Origin: Paenibacillus sp. PastM-3
GTDB taxonomy: Bacteria > Bacillota > Bacilli > Paenibacillales > Paenibacillaceae
Direction of reading: 5' to 3'
Length of the DNA: 64,000 nucleotides
Assembly (NCBI RefSeq): GCF_029893965.1
Contig: NZ_JARXXP010000009.1
Span: 124,001-188,000 of the forward strand
Below the pieces are notes generated by a model that was given only the letters and a program-made list of their open reading frames with translations, had not been told where the DNA came from and made no database searches. Shown here piece after piece: positions 19,987 through 29,686 of this stretch. A program made the translations under genes and the position numbers. Within the stretch, counting starts at the first letter, position 1. Each line of letters begins with the position of its first letter.

Positions 19987-21717
19987 TTACGCGTTATACT
20001 GCGCCTGATACAGACGGCTATAGGTGCCGCCTGCGTTCAGCAGGTCTTCGTGGCGCCCTTCCTCGGAAATGCCGTCCTCGTTCACGACGACGATCCGGTC
20101 GGCATTTTTGATCGTAGTCAGCCGGTGGGCAATCACCAGAGTGGTCCGGCCGACAGACAGCTCGGCAAGAGACTGCTGGATGGCGGCCTCCGTCTCGGTG
20201 TCGAGCGCTGAGGTGGCCTCGTCCAGAATCAGAATCGGCGGGTTCTTCAGGAACATGCGGGCAATGGCCAGACGCTGCTTTTGACCGCCCGACAGCTTCA
20301 CGCCGCGTTCGCCGATAATGGTATCCATGCCGTCCGGCAGGCTATTGATCAGGTCCTCCAGATGGGCCCGTCTGGCGGCTGTCCAGATTTCGTCAAGCGG
20401 CGCGTCGAGCTTGCCGTAGGCTATATTCTCGCGGATGGTACCGGAGAACAGGAACACATCCTGCTGTACGATCCCGATCTGCTTGCGCAGGGAGTGCAGC
20501 TTCATGTCACGGATATCGGTCCCGTCCACGGAGATGGCTCCTCCGGTCACATCATAGAAGCGGGGGAGCAGGCTGCAGATGGTTGTTTTGCCGGCACCGG
20601 ATGGTCCGACAAAAGCAATGGTCTCTCCGGCATTGACCTTCAGGCTGATCCGGTTCAGCACAGGCCGGTCTGCCTCATAACCGAAGCTCACGTTATTAAA
20701 GACGATGTCGCCGCGCAGGGAACCCGCATGAGCGGCGTCCGGCTTATCGGCAATGTCCGGCTCGGTATCAATAATTTCAAGATAGCGCTTGAACCCGGCG
20801 ATGCCCTTCGGATAACTCTCGATAACGGCATTGATCTTTTCGATCGGCCGGAAGAAGATATTGGACAACAAAATGAAAGCAACGAATTCACCGATCGCAA
20901 GCTCACCCTGGATAAAGAACCAGGCGCCGCAGATCATCACCACGATCGTAATCAGCCGGGTCATCATGTAGCTGACCGAAGAGCTTTTGGCCATTAGCTT
21001 GTATGCCATCAGCTTGGTCTGGCGGAACCTCTGGTTGTCTTCAGCGAACAGCACCTTCTCATGCTCCTCATTGGCAAAAGACTGCACCACGCGGATGCCT
21101 CCGACATTATCCTCAATCCGGGCGTTGAAATTCCCCACATTGCCAAAAAGGTTATGGTACGTAGAGGTCATATTGCGTCCGAAGTATATGATCACCCAGG
21201 CCATAATCGGCACAATGATGAAGGTAATCACAGCCAGCTGCAGATTAAGATCTGCCATAAGGATAAAAGCGCCGACCAGTGTCATTACGGCGATGAACAC
21301 ATCCTCCGGACCATGGTGGGCCACCTCGCCGATATCGTTAAGGTCATTGGTGATCCGGCCGATCAGATGACCGGTTTTATTGTTGTCGAAGAAACGGAAG
21401 GAGAGCTTCTGGATATGGTCGAACATTTTTTTGCGCATATTTGTTTCGATGTTGATTCCCAGCATATGTCCCCAGTAAGTGACTACGTAGTTCATTACAG
21501 TGGTAAGGGCATAAATCGCGAGCAGGGCGATGCAAGCCAGCAGAATCAGCGTCCAGTCCTTGCCGGGCAGCAGCTCATCAATAAATTTATTCACAGCTAC
21601 CGGAAAAGCGAGCTCCAGCAGCCCCGCCCCCACCGCACAGGTAAAGTCGAGAATAAACAGCCCTTTGTAGGGCCGGTAATAGGAGAAAAAACGACGCAGC
21701 ATCTCTTGCTCACTCAT
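19987..21717 (-). CDS. ABC exporter half-transporter (YgaD-like, fused TMD-NBD)
   Basis: 576 residues. Six-helix membrane domain at about 1-310 (ending in SYPKGIAGFKRYLEI), then NBD at about 335-576 with Walker A GPSGAGKTT, Q-loop VQQDVFLF, signature KLSGGQKQR, Walker B ILILDEATSALD and switch His in VIAHRL. Homodimeric lipid or drug exporter of the MsbA/BmrA type. A Fur-box-like palindrome lies 19 bp before the start codon, so iron control is possible. It is alone in its unit. Substrate unknown. Confidence 0.9.
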   Translation of the reverse strand: MSEQEMLRRFFSYYRPYKGLFILDFTCAVGAGLLELAFPVAVNKFIDELLPGKDWTLILLACIALLAIYALTTVMNYVVTYWGHMLGINIETNMRKKMFDHIQKLSFRFFDNNKTGHLIGRITNDLNDIGEVAHHGPEDVFIAVMTLVGAFILMADLNLQLAVITFIIVPIMAWVIIYFGRNMTSTYHNLFGNVGNFNARIEDNVGGIRVVQSFANEEHEKVLFAEDNQRFRQTKLMAYKLMAKSSSVSYMMTRLITIVVMICGAWFFIQGELAIGEFVAFILLSNIFFRPIEKINAVIESYPKGIAGFKRYLEIIDTEPDIADKPDAAHAGSLRGDIVFNNVSFGYEADRPVLNRISLKVNAGETIAFVGPSGAGKTTICSLLPRFYDVTGGAISVDGTDIRDMKLHSLRKQIGIVQQDVFLFSGTIRENIAYGKLDAPLDEIWTAARRAHLEDLINSLPDGMDTIIGERGVKLSGGQKQRLAIARMFLKNPPILILDEATSALDTETEAAIQQSLAELSVGRTTLVIAHRLTTIKNADRIVVVNEDGISEEGRHEDLLNAGGTYSRLYQAQYNA

Positions 21718-21735
21718 TTCTGTATGTATTGTTAG

Positions 21736-21752
21736 TTGAGAGTCATTCTCAA
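21736..21752. promoter_or_regulatory. Candidate Fur box upstream of the ABC exporter
   Basis: TTGAGAGTCATTCTCAA is a 17-bp near-perfect inverted repeat of the 7-1-7 Fur form. Confidence 0.5.
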
Positions 21753-21904
21753 TTGTCTTATTCTTAGGATACTAAAGAGGGTTGCCGGATTTGTCAACCT
21801 TTGTCATGCGGTAGGCAAGCTGGAATTCATGCCGCTTCACCCAGACCAAGCTTAATGGTTCCACATATGTTATGGATATTCCAGGAAAAAAGGAGGAGTT
21901 AAGC

Positions 21905-22006
21905 ATGAGTGAAAATGTCGGCGGATACAGCCCGTTCACTTCAACTGGCGCCATTCTGGTTTTGTTCATCCTGCTCGTAATCATTACTAAATCCTTCTGG
22001 GTATAA
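21905..22006 (+). CDS. YjcZ-family small sporulation membrane protein
   Basis: 33 residues, MSENVGGYSPFTS then a single hydrophobic helix (TGAILVLFILLVIITKSF). AAAGGAGGAG stands right before the ATG. The short glycine-rich head followed by a LVLFILLVII helix is typical of the YjcZ family, found in spores of bacilli. A GACTGGCAG-type hairpin (22030-22052) follows the stop codon but without a T run. Confidence 0.7.
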   Translation: MSENVGGYSPFTSTGAILVLFILLVIITKSFWV

Positions 22007-22146
22007 TGGAGCAGGTCCATCCGGCTGAACCTGCCAGTCTCAGGACTGGCAGGAGCAGTGTACATATCGGCAAAATATAAAACGTATGCAATTTGAGTGA
22101 TGCGGGGTTATAATATAACAATCTGTGTAAGAAAATGGGTCTGAAG

Positions 22147-22173
22147 CGGCTGACAACAACCGGTTGTCAGCCG
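22147..22173. promoter_or_regulatory. Perfect 11-bp dyad in the leader of the MFS gene
   Basis: CGGCTGACAAC and GTTGTCAGCCG with a 5-nt centre, ending 15 bp before the Shine-Dalgarno sequence. It may be an operator or an RNA hairpin (three T follow). Confidence 0.45.
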
Positions 22174-22199
22174 TTTGTACTGCAATCAGGAGGGGCATC

Positions 22200-23438
22200 A
22201 TGACTGTAAAATCTCAAGGCCGGACATCCGCCGAATCAGGCATGCCCGAAGCACGTACTGCCGCAAGCCCGCTTCTGCTGGTGCTTGGCATTTTGTTCGT
22301 TGCCGCGGCCATGCGGGCACCATTCACCTCTGTAGGATCGCTGCTGGGCCTGATCCGTGACGATCTGGGGCTGTCCAATGCGCTGGCCGGGTTCATTACA
22401 ACGCTGCCGCTGCTTGCATTCACCCTGCTGTCGCCGTTTGCGCCGCAGCTGGCCCGCCGCTTTGGCATGGCCAACGTGCTGCTGCTGGCCATGCTGGCAT
22501 TGGCTGCCGGTATTCTGCTCCGTTCAGCTGCGGGCGCTGTTGCCTTTTTCACAGGCACCGCATTGATCGGACTGGCTATTGCAGTCTGTAACGTGCTGCT
22601 TCCAGGGCTGATCAAGGGAAGATTCCCCGCGCGGATCGGCCTGATGACCGGAATGTATACTGTGTCCATGAATTTGTGCGCGGCAGCAGCTTCGGGCTTC
22701 AGTGTGCCTCTTGCGGGACAAGCAGGGTTAGGATGGCGCGGTACATTGTCGCTCTGGTTTATTATCGCTTTGCTGGCGATACTATTCTGGCTTCCGCAAA
22801 TGAAAGGCTTGGTCCAGAGCAGCGGGGCACACGGTACTAAATCCTCAATAAACGTCTGGAAATCACCGCTGGCCTGGCAGGTTACCCTGTTTATGGGGCT
22901 GCAATCCCTGCTCTATTATGTGCTGATCTCGTGGTTCTCGGTAATTCTGGGGGAACGCGGCATGTCGGCCGGCCACGCCGGCTGGATTCTGTCGCTGATG
23001 CAGCTGGCCCAGCTGCCGTTTACCTTTTTTGTGCCGCTGCTGGCCGGCCGGATGAAGAACCAGCGCAGTCTGGTCCTAATCACTTCTATATTGTTCTTAA
23101 TTGGAATCCTTGGCATCTGGCTGGGCAGCACGGCCTGGATGGCGCTGTGGGCGGTCTGCATCGGCATCGCCGGCGGCTTCGCCTTTGGGCTGGCGATGAT
23201 GTTCTTCAGCCTGCGGACCCGCACAGCCCAGGAGGCCAGCGAGCTGTCTGGGATGGCCCAGTCTGTCGGCTACCTGCTGGCAGCCATGGGACCTGCGCTG
23301 TTCGGGCTGCTGCATGATGCCACGGACAGCTGGAATATTCCACTTGTCCTGCTGGCCGCCGCGGCAGTGCTTCTGTGTGCTGCCGGGCTGGGAGCAGGGA
23401 GAGACAGACAGGTTGGCAGCCTGTCCGGTAACAGATGA
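22200..23438 (+). CDS. MFS transporter, CynX/NimT family
   Basis: 412 residues with twelve predicted membrane segments. The family pattern AAAMRAPFTSVGSLLGLIRDDLG near the N terminus is characteristic of CynX/NimT/YycB carriers, which export or import cyanate, nitroimidazole or unknown small anions. ATG 22200 follows AGGAGGGGC; the TTG at 22164 lies within the upstream dyad. It is monocistronic between a dyad and a strong terminator. Confidence 0.82.
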   Translation: MTVKSQGRTSAESGMPEARTAASPLLLVLGILFVAAAMRAPFTSVGSLLGLIRDDLGLSNALAGFITTLPLLAFTLLSPFAPQLARRFGMANVLLLAMLALAAGILLRSAAGAVAFFTGTALIGLAIAVCNVLLPGLIKGRFPARIGLMTGMYTVSMNLCAAAASGFSVPLAGQAGLGWRGTLSLWFIIALLAILFWLPQMKGLVQSSGAHGTKSSINVWKSPLAWQVTLFMGLQSLLYYVLISWFSVILGERGMSAGHAGWILSLMQLAQLPFTFFVPLLAGRMKNQRSLVLITSILFLIGILGIWLGSTAWMALWAVCIGIAGGFAFGLAMMFFSLRTRTAQEASELSGMAQSVGYLLAAMGPALFGLLHDATDSWNIPLVLLAAAAVLLCAAGLGAGRDRQVGSLSGNR

Positions 23439-23452
23439 AACAGACTATATAG

Positions 23453-23492
23453 AAAGAGCGCACCGGAATGAGTCTGCCGGTGCGCTCTTTTT
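23453..23492. terminator. Bidirectional terminator
   Basis: AAAGAGCGCACCGG/CCGGTGCGCTCTTT stem with T5 on the plus strand, between convergent genes. Confidence 0.88.
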
Positions 23493-24249
23493 AACTCTTT
23501 ACAGCAACAACCCGGATTCTCCGGTAATCCATTACCCAGCTCCCGTCATGAAACAGCTGGGGCTTCAGCTCCTGCTCCATAAAGGCCAGCACTTCTTCAC
23601 GCTGTACCGGGGTAAGCACACTTAGAATCCCGTCCGCGAATGTATTCAACCAGCTGCTGAAGCCCTGCTCACCGCCGGCCAGCGGAGTGGGACGGTCATA
23701 GCAGAGTGCAAGGCTGGCAATCAGCCCGTTCTGTTCCAGCAGGGTAGTGTACTCTGCGATTCCGGGGAAATACCAGGGCAGCGCAAGCTTATCCGGACAT
23801 CCGGCCGCTGCGAAGGCGCGCGGCAGCCCCCGGGTGACCGAGGCGATATTGCCCTGGCCGCCGAACTCGGCAATAAAGCGGCCGCCGGGACGCAGGCTTG
23901 CGGCAATGCTTGCCGCAGCTCCATTGGCATTGGTCAGCCAGTGCAGGGCAGCGTTGCTGAACACGGCATCGGCGGACGGTTCAGCGGTAAAGCGCTGTCC
24001 GTCTGCCAGGATGAATTCGAGCTCTGGATGCTTGCTGCGGGCTGCAGCGATCATTTCAGGCGAGGCATCGATGCCGGTAACTGCAGCGCCGCAGCCGGCG
24101 ATAACGGCCGCCAGATCCCCGGTGCCGCAGCCCCAGTCCAGGATGCGCTCACCGGCTGCCGGCTTCAGCAGTTCAACCAGGGATTGGCCATAATGTGAGA
24201 CGAAGGCCATATCCGTATCATAGGTTCCGGTATTCCATTTCTGGTTCAT
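23491..24249 (-). CDS. Class I SAM-dependent methyltransferase (trans-aconitate methyltransferase-like)
   Basis: 252 residues. SAM motif I is ILDWGCGTGDLA, motif II VTGIDASPEMI and motif IV ADAVFSNAALHWL. The NAALHWL segment and overall length resemble Tam-type methyltransferases. Cytosolic; small-molecule substrate unknown. GGAAAGGAG lies before the ATG. It converges on the MFS gene with a shared terminator. Confidence 0.75.
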   Translation of the reverse strand: MNQKWNTGTYDTDMAFVSHYGQSLVELLKPAAGERILDWGCGTGDLAAVIAGCGAAVTGIDASPEMIAAARSKHPELEFILADGQRFTAEPSADAVFSNAALHWLTNANGAAASIAASLRPGGRFIAEFGGQGNIASVTRGLPRAFAAAGCPDKLALPWYFPGIAEYTTLLEQNGLIASLALCYDRPTPLAGGEQGFSSWLNTFADGILSVLTPVQREEVLAFMEQELKPQLFHDGSWVMDYRRIRVVAVKS

Positions 24250-24351
24250 GTCGGTAAAGCTCCTTTCCGGTTACAGTAGGTTATCTATGTTATAACACGG
24301 CCGGCACTTATAAGTGAAATATATAAAGATTATAAAGTTTATTGTTTATAC

Positions 24352-24957
24352 CTATTGAAGTGCGTTGAATATGCCATAGAAGCTGAACAGGATAAGTACG
24401 GCAGCGGAGATACGGCTTAGAATCCGGCTAAAGGATTCGGGCAGCCTGCGGCTGATCCCTCTAATGATAAGAGCCAGGAGCAGCCACCAGCAGAAGGAGC
24501 CAAGGGCTATGCCGGCAGGCAGAAACAGGGAGCTTCCGGTGCTGCCGCCCAGGGAAGCAGCCAGCGCCATAAAGCTCAGTACTGTAGCAGGATTGGCCAG
24601 CGTCAGCAGAAACGAGGTAAGCAGGCTGTACAGCATTCCGCTGCGCGCAGTCTCCGTCATAGCAGCGGCTCCCGCTGTCCGCCAGGCCTTTACTCCGAGA
24701 TAAGCGATGATCAGGGAGCCGAGCAGCTTCAGCGGCAAGGCATATGCAGCGGTAAAGTCGCCCACCGCCTTGAAGCCCGCGACCGTTACCAGCGCGTAAA
24801 AAGCGTCCGCCAGCGCAATGCCTGCACCTGTGGCCAGACCGGCGGACAATCCCTGCCGCAGCGTACGGTTCATGCAGAGCAGCGACATCGGGCCGACCGG
24901 AGCAGCGACAATAAAGCCGAAGCCCAAACCGCCCAGCATAGCAGGCCAGGGGGTCAT
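24352..24957 (-). CDS. LysE-family amino-acid exporter
   Basis: 201 residues, six hydrophobic segments. The N-terminal signature GFIVAAPVGPMSLLCMNRTLRQG is typical for LysE/RhtB proteins, with conserved DAFYALV. It overlaps the upstream lrp-type gene by 4 nt (ATGA), so the two are translationally coupled; this pairing means amino-acid efflux under control of its own Lrp sensor. Confidence 0.85.
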   Translation of the reverse strand: MTPWPAMLGGLGFGFIVAAPVGPMSLLCMNRTLRQGLSAGLATGAGIALADAFYALVTVAGFKAVGDFTAAYALPLKLLGSLIIAYLGVKAWRTAGAAAMTETARSGMLYSLLTSFLLTLANPATVLSFMALAASLGGSTGSSLFLPAGIALGSFCWWLLLALIIRGISRRLPESFSRILSRISAAVLILFSFYGIFNALQ

Positions 24958-25421
24958 GCTCCGCTGTCTCCATCCGGCAGGGGTACATTTGGTATCTCCT
25001 TGACGGTGCCAAGGATAATAGTCGTCCTCGTCCGCACAATACCGGGCAGACCTTTCAGTTCTTCACTGATAATCCGGTCGAGGTCCCTTGTTCCCCTGCA
25101 GCGGATTTTCAGGATGTAGTCATCGTCACCTGCCGTGTGATGGCATTCCTGAATTTCCGGCAGCTTCTGTACGAGCGTAAGAAAAGCCTGCCGGTGTGCC
25201 GGACGTTCTAGGGAGACGGCAACGAGTGCGGCCAGACTGTATCCCGTTGATTCAGAATCGATCAGAGCCGTATAGCCCTTGATGACCCCCTGTTCCTCCA
25301 GCCGTCTTACACGGTCAGCGGCAGCAGGGGAAGAGAGTCCGAGCATTCCGGCCAGCTCAGACCAGGTTATCCTGCCATTAGCCATGAGGGTGTTGATGAT
25401 CTTTTTATCTAAAGAATCCAT
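24954..25421 (-). CDS. Lrp/AsnC-family transcriptional regulator
   Basis: 155 residues. N-terminal winged helix (LDKKIINTLMANGRITWSEL, LGLSSPAAADRVRRLEEQG) and a C-terminal RAM ligand-binding domain (about 65-150, with HTAGDDDYILKI). The in-frame ATG at 25430 is three codons upstream; 25421 has AGG at better spacing. The 200 bp upstream is very AT-rich and has a GTTAAATA/TATTTAAT-type dyad (25441-25483) that could be its own operator. It likely controls the coupled LysE exporter. Confidence 0.85.
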   Translation of the reverse strand: MDSLDKKIINTLMANGRITWSELAGMLGLSSPAAADRVRRLEEQGVIKGYTALIDSESTGYSLAALVAVSLERPAHRQAFLTLVQKLPEIQECHHTAGDDDYILKIRCRGTRDLDRIISEELKGLPGIVRTRTTIILGTVKEIPNVPLPDGDSGA

Positions 25422-25625
25422 ACTTATCATCCTAACTTTATTAAGTTAAATAGCAATATATCTTATTATATTTAATTTAACAATGATTTTTATCTTATGA
25501 ATGAAAATTTATATATATGGATGAATCGTTGAATCTGAAAGCTGTTTAAAAATAGGTCTTGCAGTTTATCTCCAAAGGGTGTATATTCTTAATTACGGTG
25601 ATTGAATCACTTATATACATAATAT

Positions 25626-25709
25626 GCGGTCGTGGCGGAATTGGCAGACGCGCACGGTTCAGGTCCGTGTGGTAGCAATACCGTGGAGGTTCGAGTCCTC
25701 TCGACCGCA
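25626..25709 (+). tRNA. tRNA-Leu (CAG)
   Basis: An 84-nt cloverleaf with a long variable arm. Acceptor GCGGTCG/CGACCGC, anticodon stem CACGG/CCGTG with loop TTCAGGT (anticodon at 25660-25662), T-arm GGTTCGAGTCC, discriminator A at 25709. CCA is not encoded. Confidence 0.95.
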
Positions 25710-25721
25710 TCAGCTTTATCA

Positions 25722-25757
25722 CGAAACCCTTCGTCTGAAGGGTTTTTCGTTTTTTTA
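25722..25757 (+). terminator. Terminator after tRNA-Leu
   Basis: AAACCCTTC/GAAGGGTTT with a 4-nt loop, then T-rich tail ending T7. Confidence 0.88.
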
Positions 25758-25914
25758 ACGGTCATTAATCCCTCAGTCACGTTTGTGATTGGGGGATTTT
25801 GTGTAAGCGGCGCTCCGATTCCAAACAGGACTTCAGTTCGGCAGCGGATCGGCCGAAAAAAAGGTATACTAGGAATGAGCCAAGACCCCCTAATGTACAG
25901 AGGAGGCAATATCT

Positions 25915-28900
25915 TTGTCTGATATCCTTTATAAAACCTTATATATGCGGTCTTCTACCGGATTCGCGGTCGTTTCGCTCACGAACGGAATGATCGAGCT
26001 GGCGAACCCCGCTTTATGCAGCATGTTTGGATACAGTGAAAACGAATTTCTCAGCCTCCGGTATCTTGATATCACCTGTATGGAGAATAAAGACCAGGCA
26101 GACCAGGAACGGGTGATGAAGCTCCTGCTGCAGAGTCCCGGTGCTTCTGTGGACAGTGAAGAGCAGTTTGTCCGCAAAAACGGCGAAATCTTCTGGGTGG
26201 CCCTGCACTTGTTTCTGACCTTTGATGAGACGGAAGGCACTCCCGTCTATATGATTGCGGAATTGCAGGATATTACGGAGCGCAAGCAGGCTGAGCAAAA
26301 GATGCGGGAAGAATATAACCTGTATAACCTGATCACCCGGAATACTCCGGATATGATCTCGCTGGCTGATCCCGAGGGGACGATTATGTATGTCTCTCCT
26401 TCCGTGGAGAAGATGCTGGGGTATCCCGCGCATGAAATGATCGGCAAAAAAAGACTTGAATATTATCATAATAAAGATGCCATTGAGATGAAGGAGCCCG
26501 GCAAGCTTTATTCCGATAAAGATGTATTTACCAGAAGGGTCCGCCATAAAAACGGTGATTATTTATGGATAGAAAGCTCCTTCCAGGTTATGCGTAATGC
26601 CCGGGGTGAAGTGGAGCAGGTGCTGACCGTTGCCAGAGATATTACGGAGCGGAAGAAGTATGAAGAGATGCTGGCGAGTGCCCAGTTTCTGGCCAAAATG
26701 GGCTCCTGGGAATGGAATCATGCTCGCAAGCAGATGACGGTATCCAAGGAGCTGCGCCATATTTTCGGGCAGAAGGGTGACTTCAGCAATCACTCCTTGT
26801 ACGATCCCAAGCTGATTCAGGACTCCATCCATCCGGAGGATTTACCTGGGGTGATGAGAGCCATTCGGAAATGTCTGCATTCCGGGGGGAGTGACAGCAT
26901 GACCTTCCGGATCACAGCAGCAGACGGAACGGATAAATATATAAGCGCCCACTGGGAAGCGGTTCCGGATGATAACGGTACAACAAGGCAGATCAGCGGC
27001 GTAGTCCAGGACGTGACCGCACACCGGATTATGGAGGAGCAGCTGCGCGAGAGCGAGCAGAATTACCGGCTGATTTCAGAAAACTCCCAGGATTTCATCA
27101 CACGCAATACGGCTGATGAGGATGCCACCTATCTGTATGCCTCCGCCGTGTGCCGGCAGATGTTTGGCTATACGCCTGAGGAAATGGTCGGCACGAAAGG
27201 GATGGGATATATTCATCCTGAGGATGAAGCCAGAGTCCAGCAGTATATCCGCGACGGAATGAGCGGACTAAGGCTGGAGCCGATCGTGTTCCGTTTTTTG
27301 TGCAAGGACGGCTCTTATCTGTGGGTGGAAACAACGCTGCGCCATATCCGGTACGGTCCCGGAGAAACCTCCGAAATTATCGGTGTAACCCGGGATGTCT
27401 CGGAACGCAAGCAGTATGAGCTGAAAATGATGGAAAGCGAGAACCGCTACAAATCATTGTTTGAATATAATCCTTCGGCCATCATTGCCATGAATCTGGA
27501 AGGCTGCATCCAGTCGCTTAATGCCAGTCTGCTGCATCTGACAGGCTATTCCCGGAGCAGCCTGCTGCAATCCTTCTACAGCGAGCTGATTGATCCGGAG
27601 GAACTGGATTTTGTTACCGAGAGATTTACCCGCGCTGCCGGAGGGGAAGCACAGACCTTTGAGAGCAGGCTGATCCACCGGCGAGGGCATCTGGTTGAGG
27701 TGAGTATGATCTATGTGCCGATTATGGTGGATTCCCGGGTAGTTGGTGTGTTTGCCATCACAAGCGATATCACGGAACGCAAGCGGCATCTGGAACAGAT
27801 TGAGAAGCTAAGCTATGAGCATGCATTGATCCTTAACTCTGTTACCGAGGGTATTTTCGGCATAAGCCTGGAAGGGGAGACGGTGTTTATTAATCCTGCT
27901 GCCTCCGCGATGCTGGGTTACGGCTCCGGGCAGGGCGGAAGCAGCATTGAGCTGCATGCGATACAGCAGACCTGGCTGGACGGAGAGCCTTATCCTGGAG
28001 GCGGCAAGACACTGCCTGAATGGTTCTCTGAGCATCTGTCCTATGAAGAGAAGGAAGGGGTGTTCTGGCGTCTGGACGGCTCCAGCTTCCTGGTCAGATA
28101 CCGGATGACCCCGCTGTTCGACAACGGGGAGCGGAAGGGCGTTGTTGTCGTATTCCGCGATATTACCGAAGAAAAAGCAATTGTACGGGCCAAGGAGTCA
28201 GCCGAACAGGCGGACCGGGCCAAATCGGAGTTTCTGGCGATTATGAGCCATGAGCTGCGCACGCCGATGAACGGCATTATCGGAATGACGGATCTGCTCA
28301 CGGGCACGGAGCTCAACGAAGAGCAGGAATACTACACGCAGATTATCAACAAGAGCAGTGCGTCGCTGCTGCACATTCTGAACGAGGTGCTTGATTTCAG
28401 CAAAATAGAGGCCGGCATGATGACAGTGGAGCTGCAGGCCGTTGATCTCCGGCAGGTGATGTCTAACGTAACCGAAATCTTTTATCCGCGGGTAAAGGAA
28501 AAAGGGCTCGTGCTCCGGACGGAGATTGACGCTGAGCTTCCGCCGCTCCTGGTAACCGACGAGGGCAGGCTGCGTCAGATTCTTATCAATCTGGTCGGCA
28601 ATGCCGTTAAATTTACGGATGAAGGAACGGTTAGCATGACTGCGCAGCTGGAAGCGGTCCGGGACAACGGAACGGTTATTCTCAAATTTACGGTAAAAGA
28701 TACCGGAATCGGCATTGCCCCGGCCAGCCAGGGGCTGCTGTTCCAGTCCTTCTCCCAGCTTCATCCCTCCATTAACCGCAAGTACGGCGGTACCGGACTG
28801 GGGCTGGCCATCAGCAAAAAGCTGGTCGAGCTGCTGGGCGGAGCAATCGGGGTGGACAGCCGTGAAGGTGAGGGGGCTGAGTTTTATTTTACAATCGAAG

Positions 28901-29388
28901 CCTTGATTCCGCGGGAGGATTTAGCACAGGAGCTCATAACGGCAGGTGAAGGGGACAAGCAGGTAAAGGTGCAGAACAGGCGCAGCGAGTACTCGTTCGG
29001 TGAATTTGGGCCGCTGTCGATCCTCATTGCTGAAGATCATCCGGTTAATCTGCAGATTATGCAGGCTTTTCTCAGGAAACGGGGTTATCATGCGGATGTT
29101 GCCTTGAACGGGCAGCAGGCAGTGGAGGCAGTGCGTTTGCGCCGCTATGACCTGATCTTTATGGATATCCAGATGCCGCTGATGGACGGTATTGAGGCTG
29201 CCATGCGGATTAGAGAAGAGCACGGCCTGTATCCGGTGATTGTGGCCGCTACCGCTTTTGCCCAGAAGGAAGATAAGGAGATGTGCCTGAGAGCGGGGAT
29301 GCAGGATTTCATCTCCAAGCCGATCCGTTCCGAAGAGCTGGACAGGGTGCTGCGGGAATGGTCGGCCCAGCACCGCAAACAGGAGTGA
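25915..29388 (+). CDS. Multi-PAS hybrid sensor histidine kinase with C-terminal receiver
   Basis: 1157 residues, no clear membrane segment. About six PAS/PAC units run from residue 10 to 755; several end in the PAC signature DITERK or similar. HisKA follows, with phospho-His779 in [11 protein letters not shown], then HATPase_c ([25 protein letters not shown]) and a receiver with phospho-Asp1084 in LIFMDIQMP. The TTG start at 25915 follows AGAGGAGG by 8 nt. It is presumably a cytosolic sensor of redox, light or small ligands. No histidine phosphotransfer or output regulator is adjacent, so it is an orphan hybrid kinase. Confidence 0.9.
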   Translation: MSDILYKTLYMRSSTGFAVVSLTNGMIELANPALCSMFGYSENEFLSLRYLDITCMENKDQADQERVMKLLLQSPGASVDSEEQFVRKNGEIFWVALHLFLTFDETEGTPVYMIAELQDITERKQAEQKMREEYNLYNLITRNTPDMISLADPEGTIMYVSPSVEKMLGYPAHEMIGKKRLEYYHNKDAIEMKEPGKLYSDKDVFTRRVRHKNGDYLWIESSFQVMRNARGEVEQVLTVARDITERKKYEEMLASAQFLAKMGSWEWNHARKQMTVSKELRHIFGQKGDFSNHSLYDPKLIQDSIHPEDLPGVMRAIRKCLHSGGSDSMTFRITAADGTDKYISAHWEAVPDDNGTTRQISGVVQDVTAHRIMEEQLRESEQNYRLISENSQDFITRNTADEDATYLYASAVCRQMFGYTPEEMVGTKGMGYIHPEDEARVQQYIRDGMSGLRLEPIVFRFLCKDGSYLWVETTLRHIRYGPGETSEIIGVTRDVSERKQYELKMMESENRYKSLFEYNPSAIIAMNLEGCIQSLNASLLHLTGYSRSSLLQSFYSELIDPEELDFVTERFTRAAGGEAQTFESRLIHRRGHLVEVSMIYVPIMVDSRVVGVFAITSDITERKRHLEQIEKLSYEHALILNSVTEGIFGISLEGETVFINPAASAMLGYGSGQGGSSIELHAIQQTWLDGEPYPGGGKTLPEWFSEHLSYEEKEGVFWRLDGSSFLVRYRMTPLFDNGERKGVVVVFRDITEEKAIVRAKESAEQADRAKSEFLAIMSHELRTPMNGIIGMTDLLTGTELNEEQEYYTQIINKSSASLLHILNEVLDFSKIEAGMMTVELQAVDLRQVMSNVTEIFYPRVKEKGLVLRTEIDAELPPLLVTDEGRLRQILINLVGNAVKFTDEGTVSMTAQLEAVRDNGTVILKFTVKDTGIGIAPASQGLLFQSFSQLHPSINRKYGGTGLGLAISKKLVELLGGAIGVDSREGEGAEFYFTIEALIPREDLAQELITAGEGDKQVKVQNRRSEYSFGEFGPLSILIAEDHPVNLQIMQAFLRKRGYHADVALNGQQAVEAVRLRRYDLIFMDIQMPLMDGIEAAMRIREEHGLYPVIVAATAFAQKEDKEMCLRAGMQDFISKPIRSEELDRVLREWSAQHRKQE

Positions 29389-29412
29389 CCGCGTGCAAGG
29401 GAGGACGGATGA

Positions 29413-29595
29413 ATGAAAGGGCTAGTGTACACAGGGTTTGCGGTTATGTACGCGCTGGTCACCTTTTTTGGAATAGGTCCGGTGCTGTTTGCGGATGGGA
29501 CGTTATCTGAACGGATCTTGACGCTTGTTGTGGTGCTGCTGATCTATGTCGTGCTTACGCTGGGCCTGCTGCTTGTGAGGAGACGTTTTTCATAA
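29413..29595 (+). CDS. Small two-helix membrane protein, unknown function
   Basis: 60 residues with two hydrophobic segments (about 5-27 and 35-54) and a basic C-terminus RRRFS. GGGAGGACGG lies just before the ATG, 24 bp after the hybrid kinase, so it is probably cotranscribed with it. I do not recognise the family. Confidence 0.65.
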   Translation: MKGLVYTGFAVMYALVTFFGIGPVLFADGTLSERILTLVVVLLIYVVLTLGLLLVRRRFS

Positions 29596-29598
29596 GCA

Positions 29599-29627
29599 TT
29601 GACAATCTTTTCTTGGCTGACTATATT
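29599..29627 (+). promoter_or_regulatory. Promoter of the NusG-II-domain gene
   Basis: TTGACA, 17 bp, TATATT: near-consensus SigA. The -10 box lies inside the left arm of the following palindrome. Confidence 0.7.
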
Positions 29628-29665
29628 TATATTATCCGTAATTGTTACGTATAAATATAGTCAGC
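29616..29665. promoter_or_regulatory. 50-bp operator-like palindrome with Zur-like centre
   Basis: Perfect 16-bp arms GCTGACTATATTTATA/TATAAATATAGTCAGC flank 18 bp containing CGTAATTGTTACG (29637-29649), one mismatch from the Zur core CGTAATNATTACG. The element overlaps the -10 box and the predicted start site, so it looks like a repressor site rather than an RNA hairpin. Confidence 0.6.
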
Positions 29666-29686
29666 GAGAGGATCTTTGCACCGGAT

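Noticed and set aside
25607..25922. Open frames on both strands across tRNA-Leu
   Set aside because: They overlap the tRNA and its terminator and have no family features.
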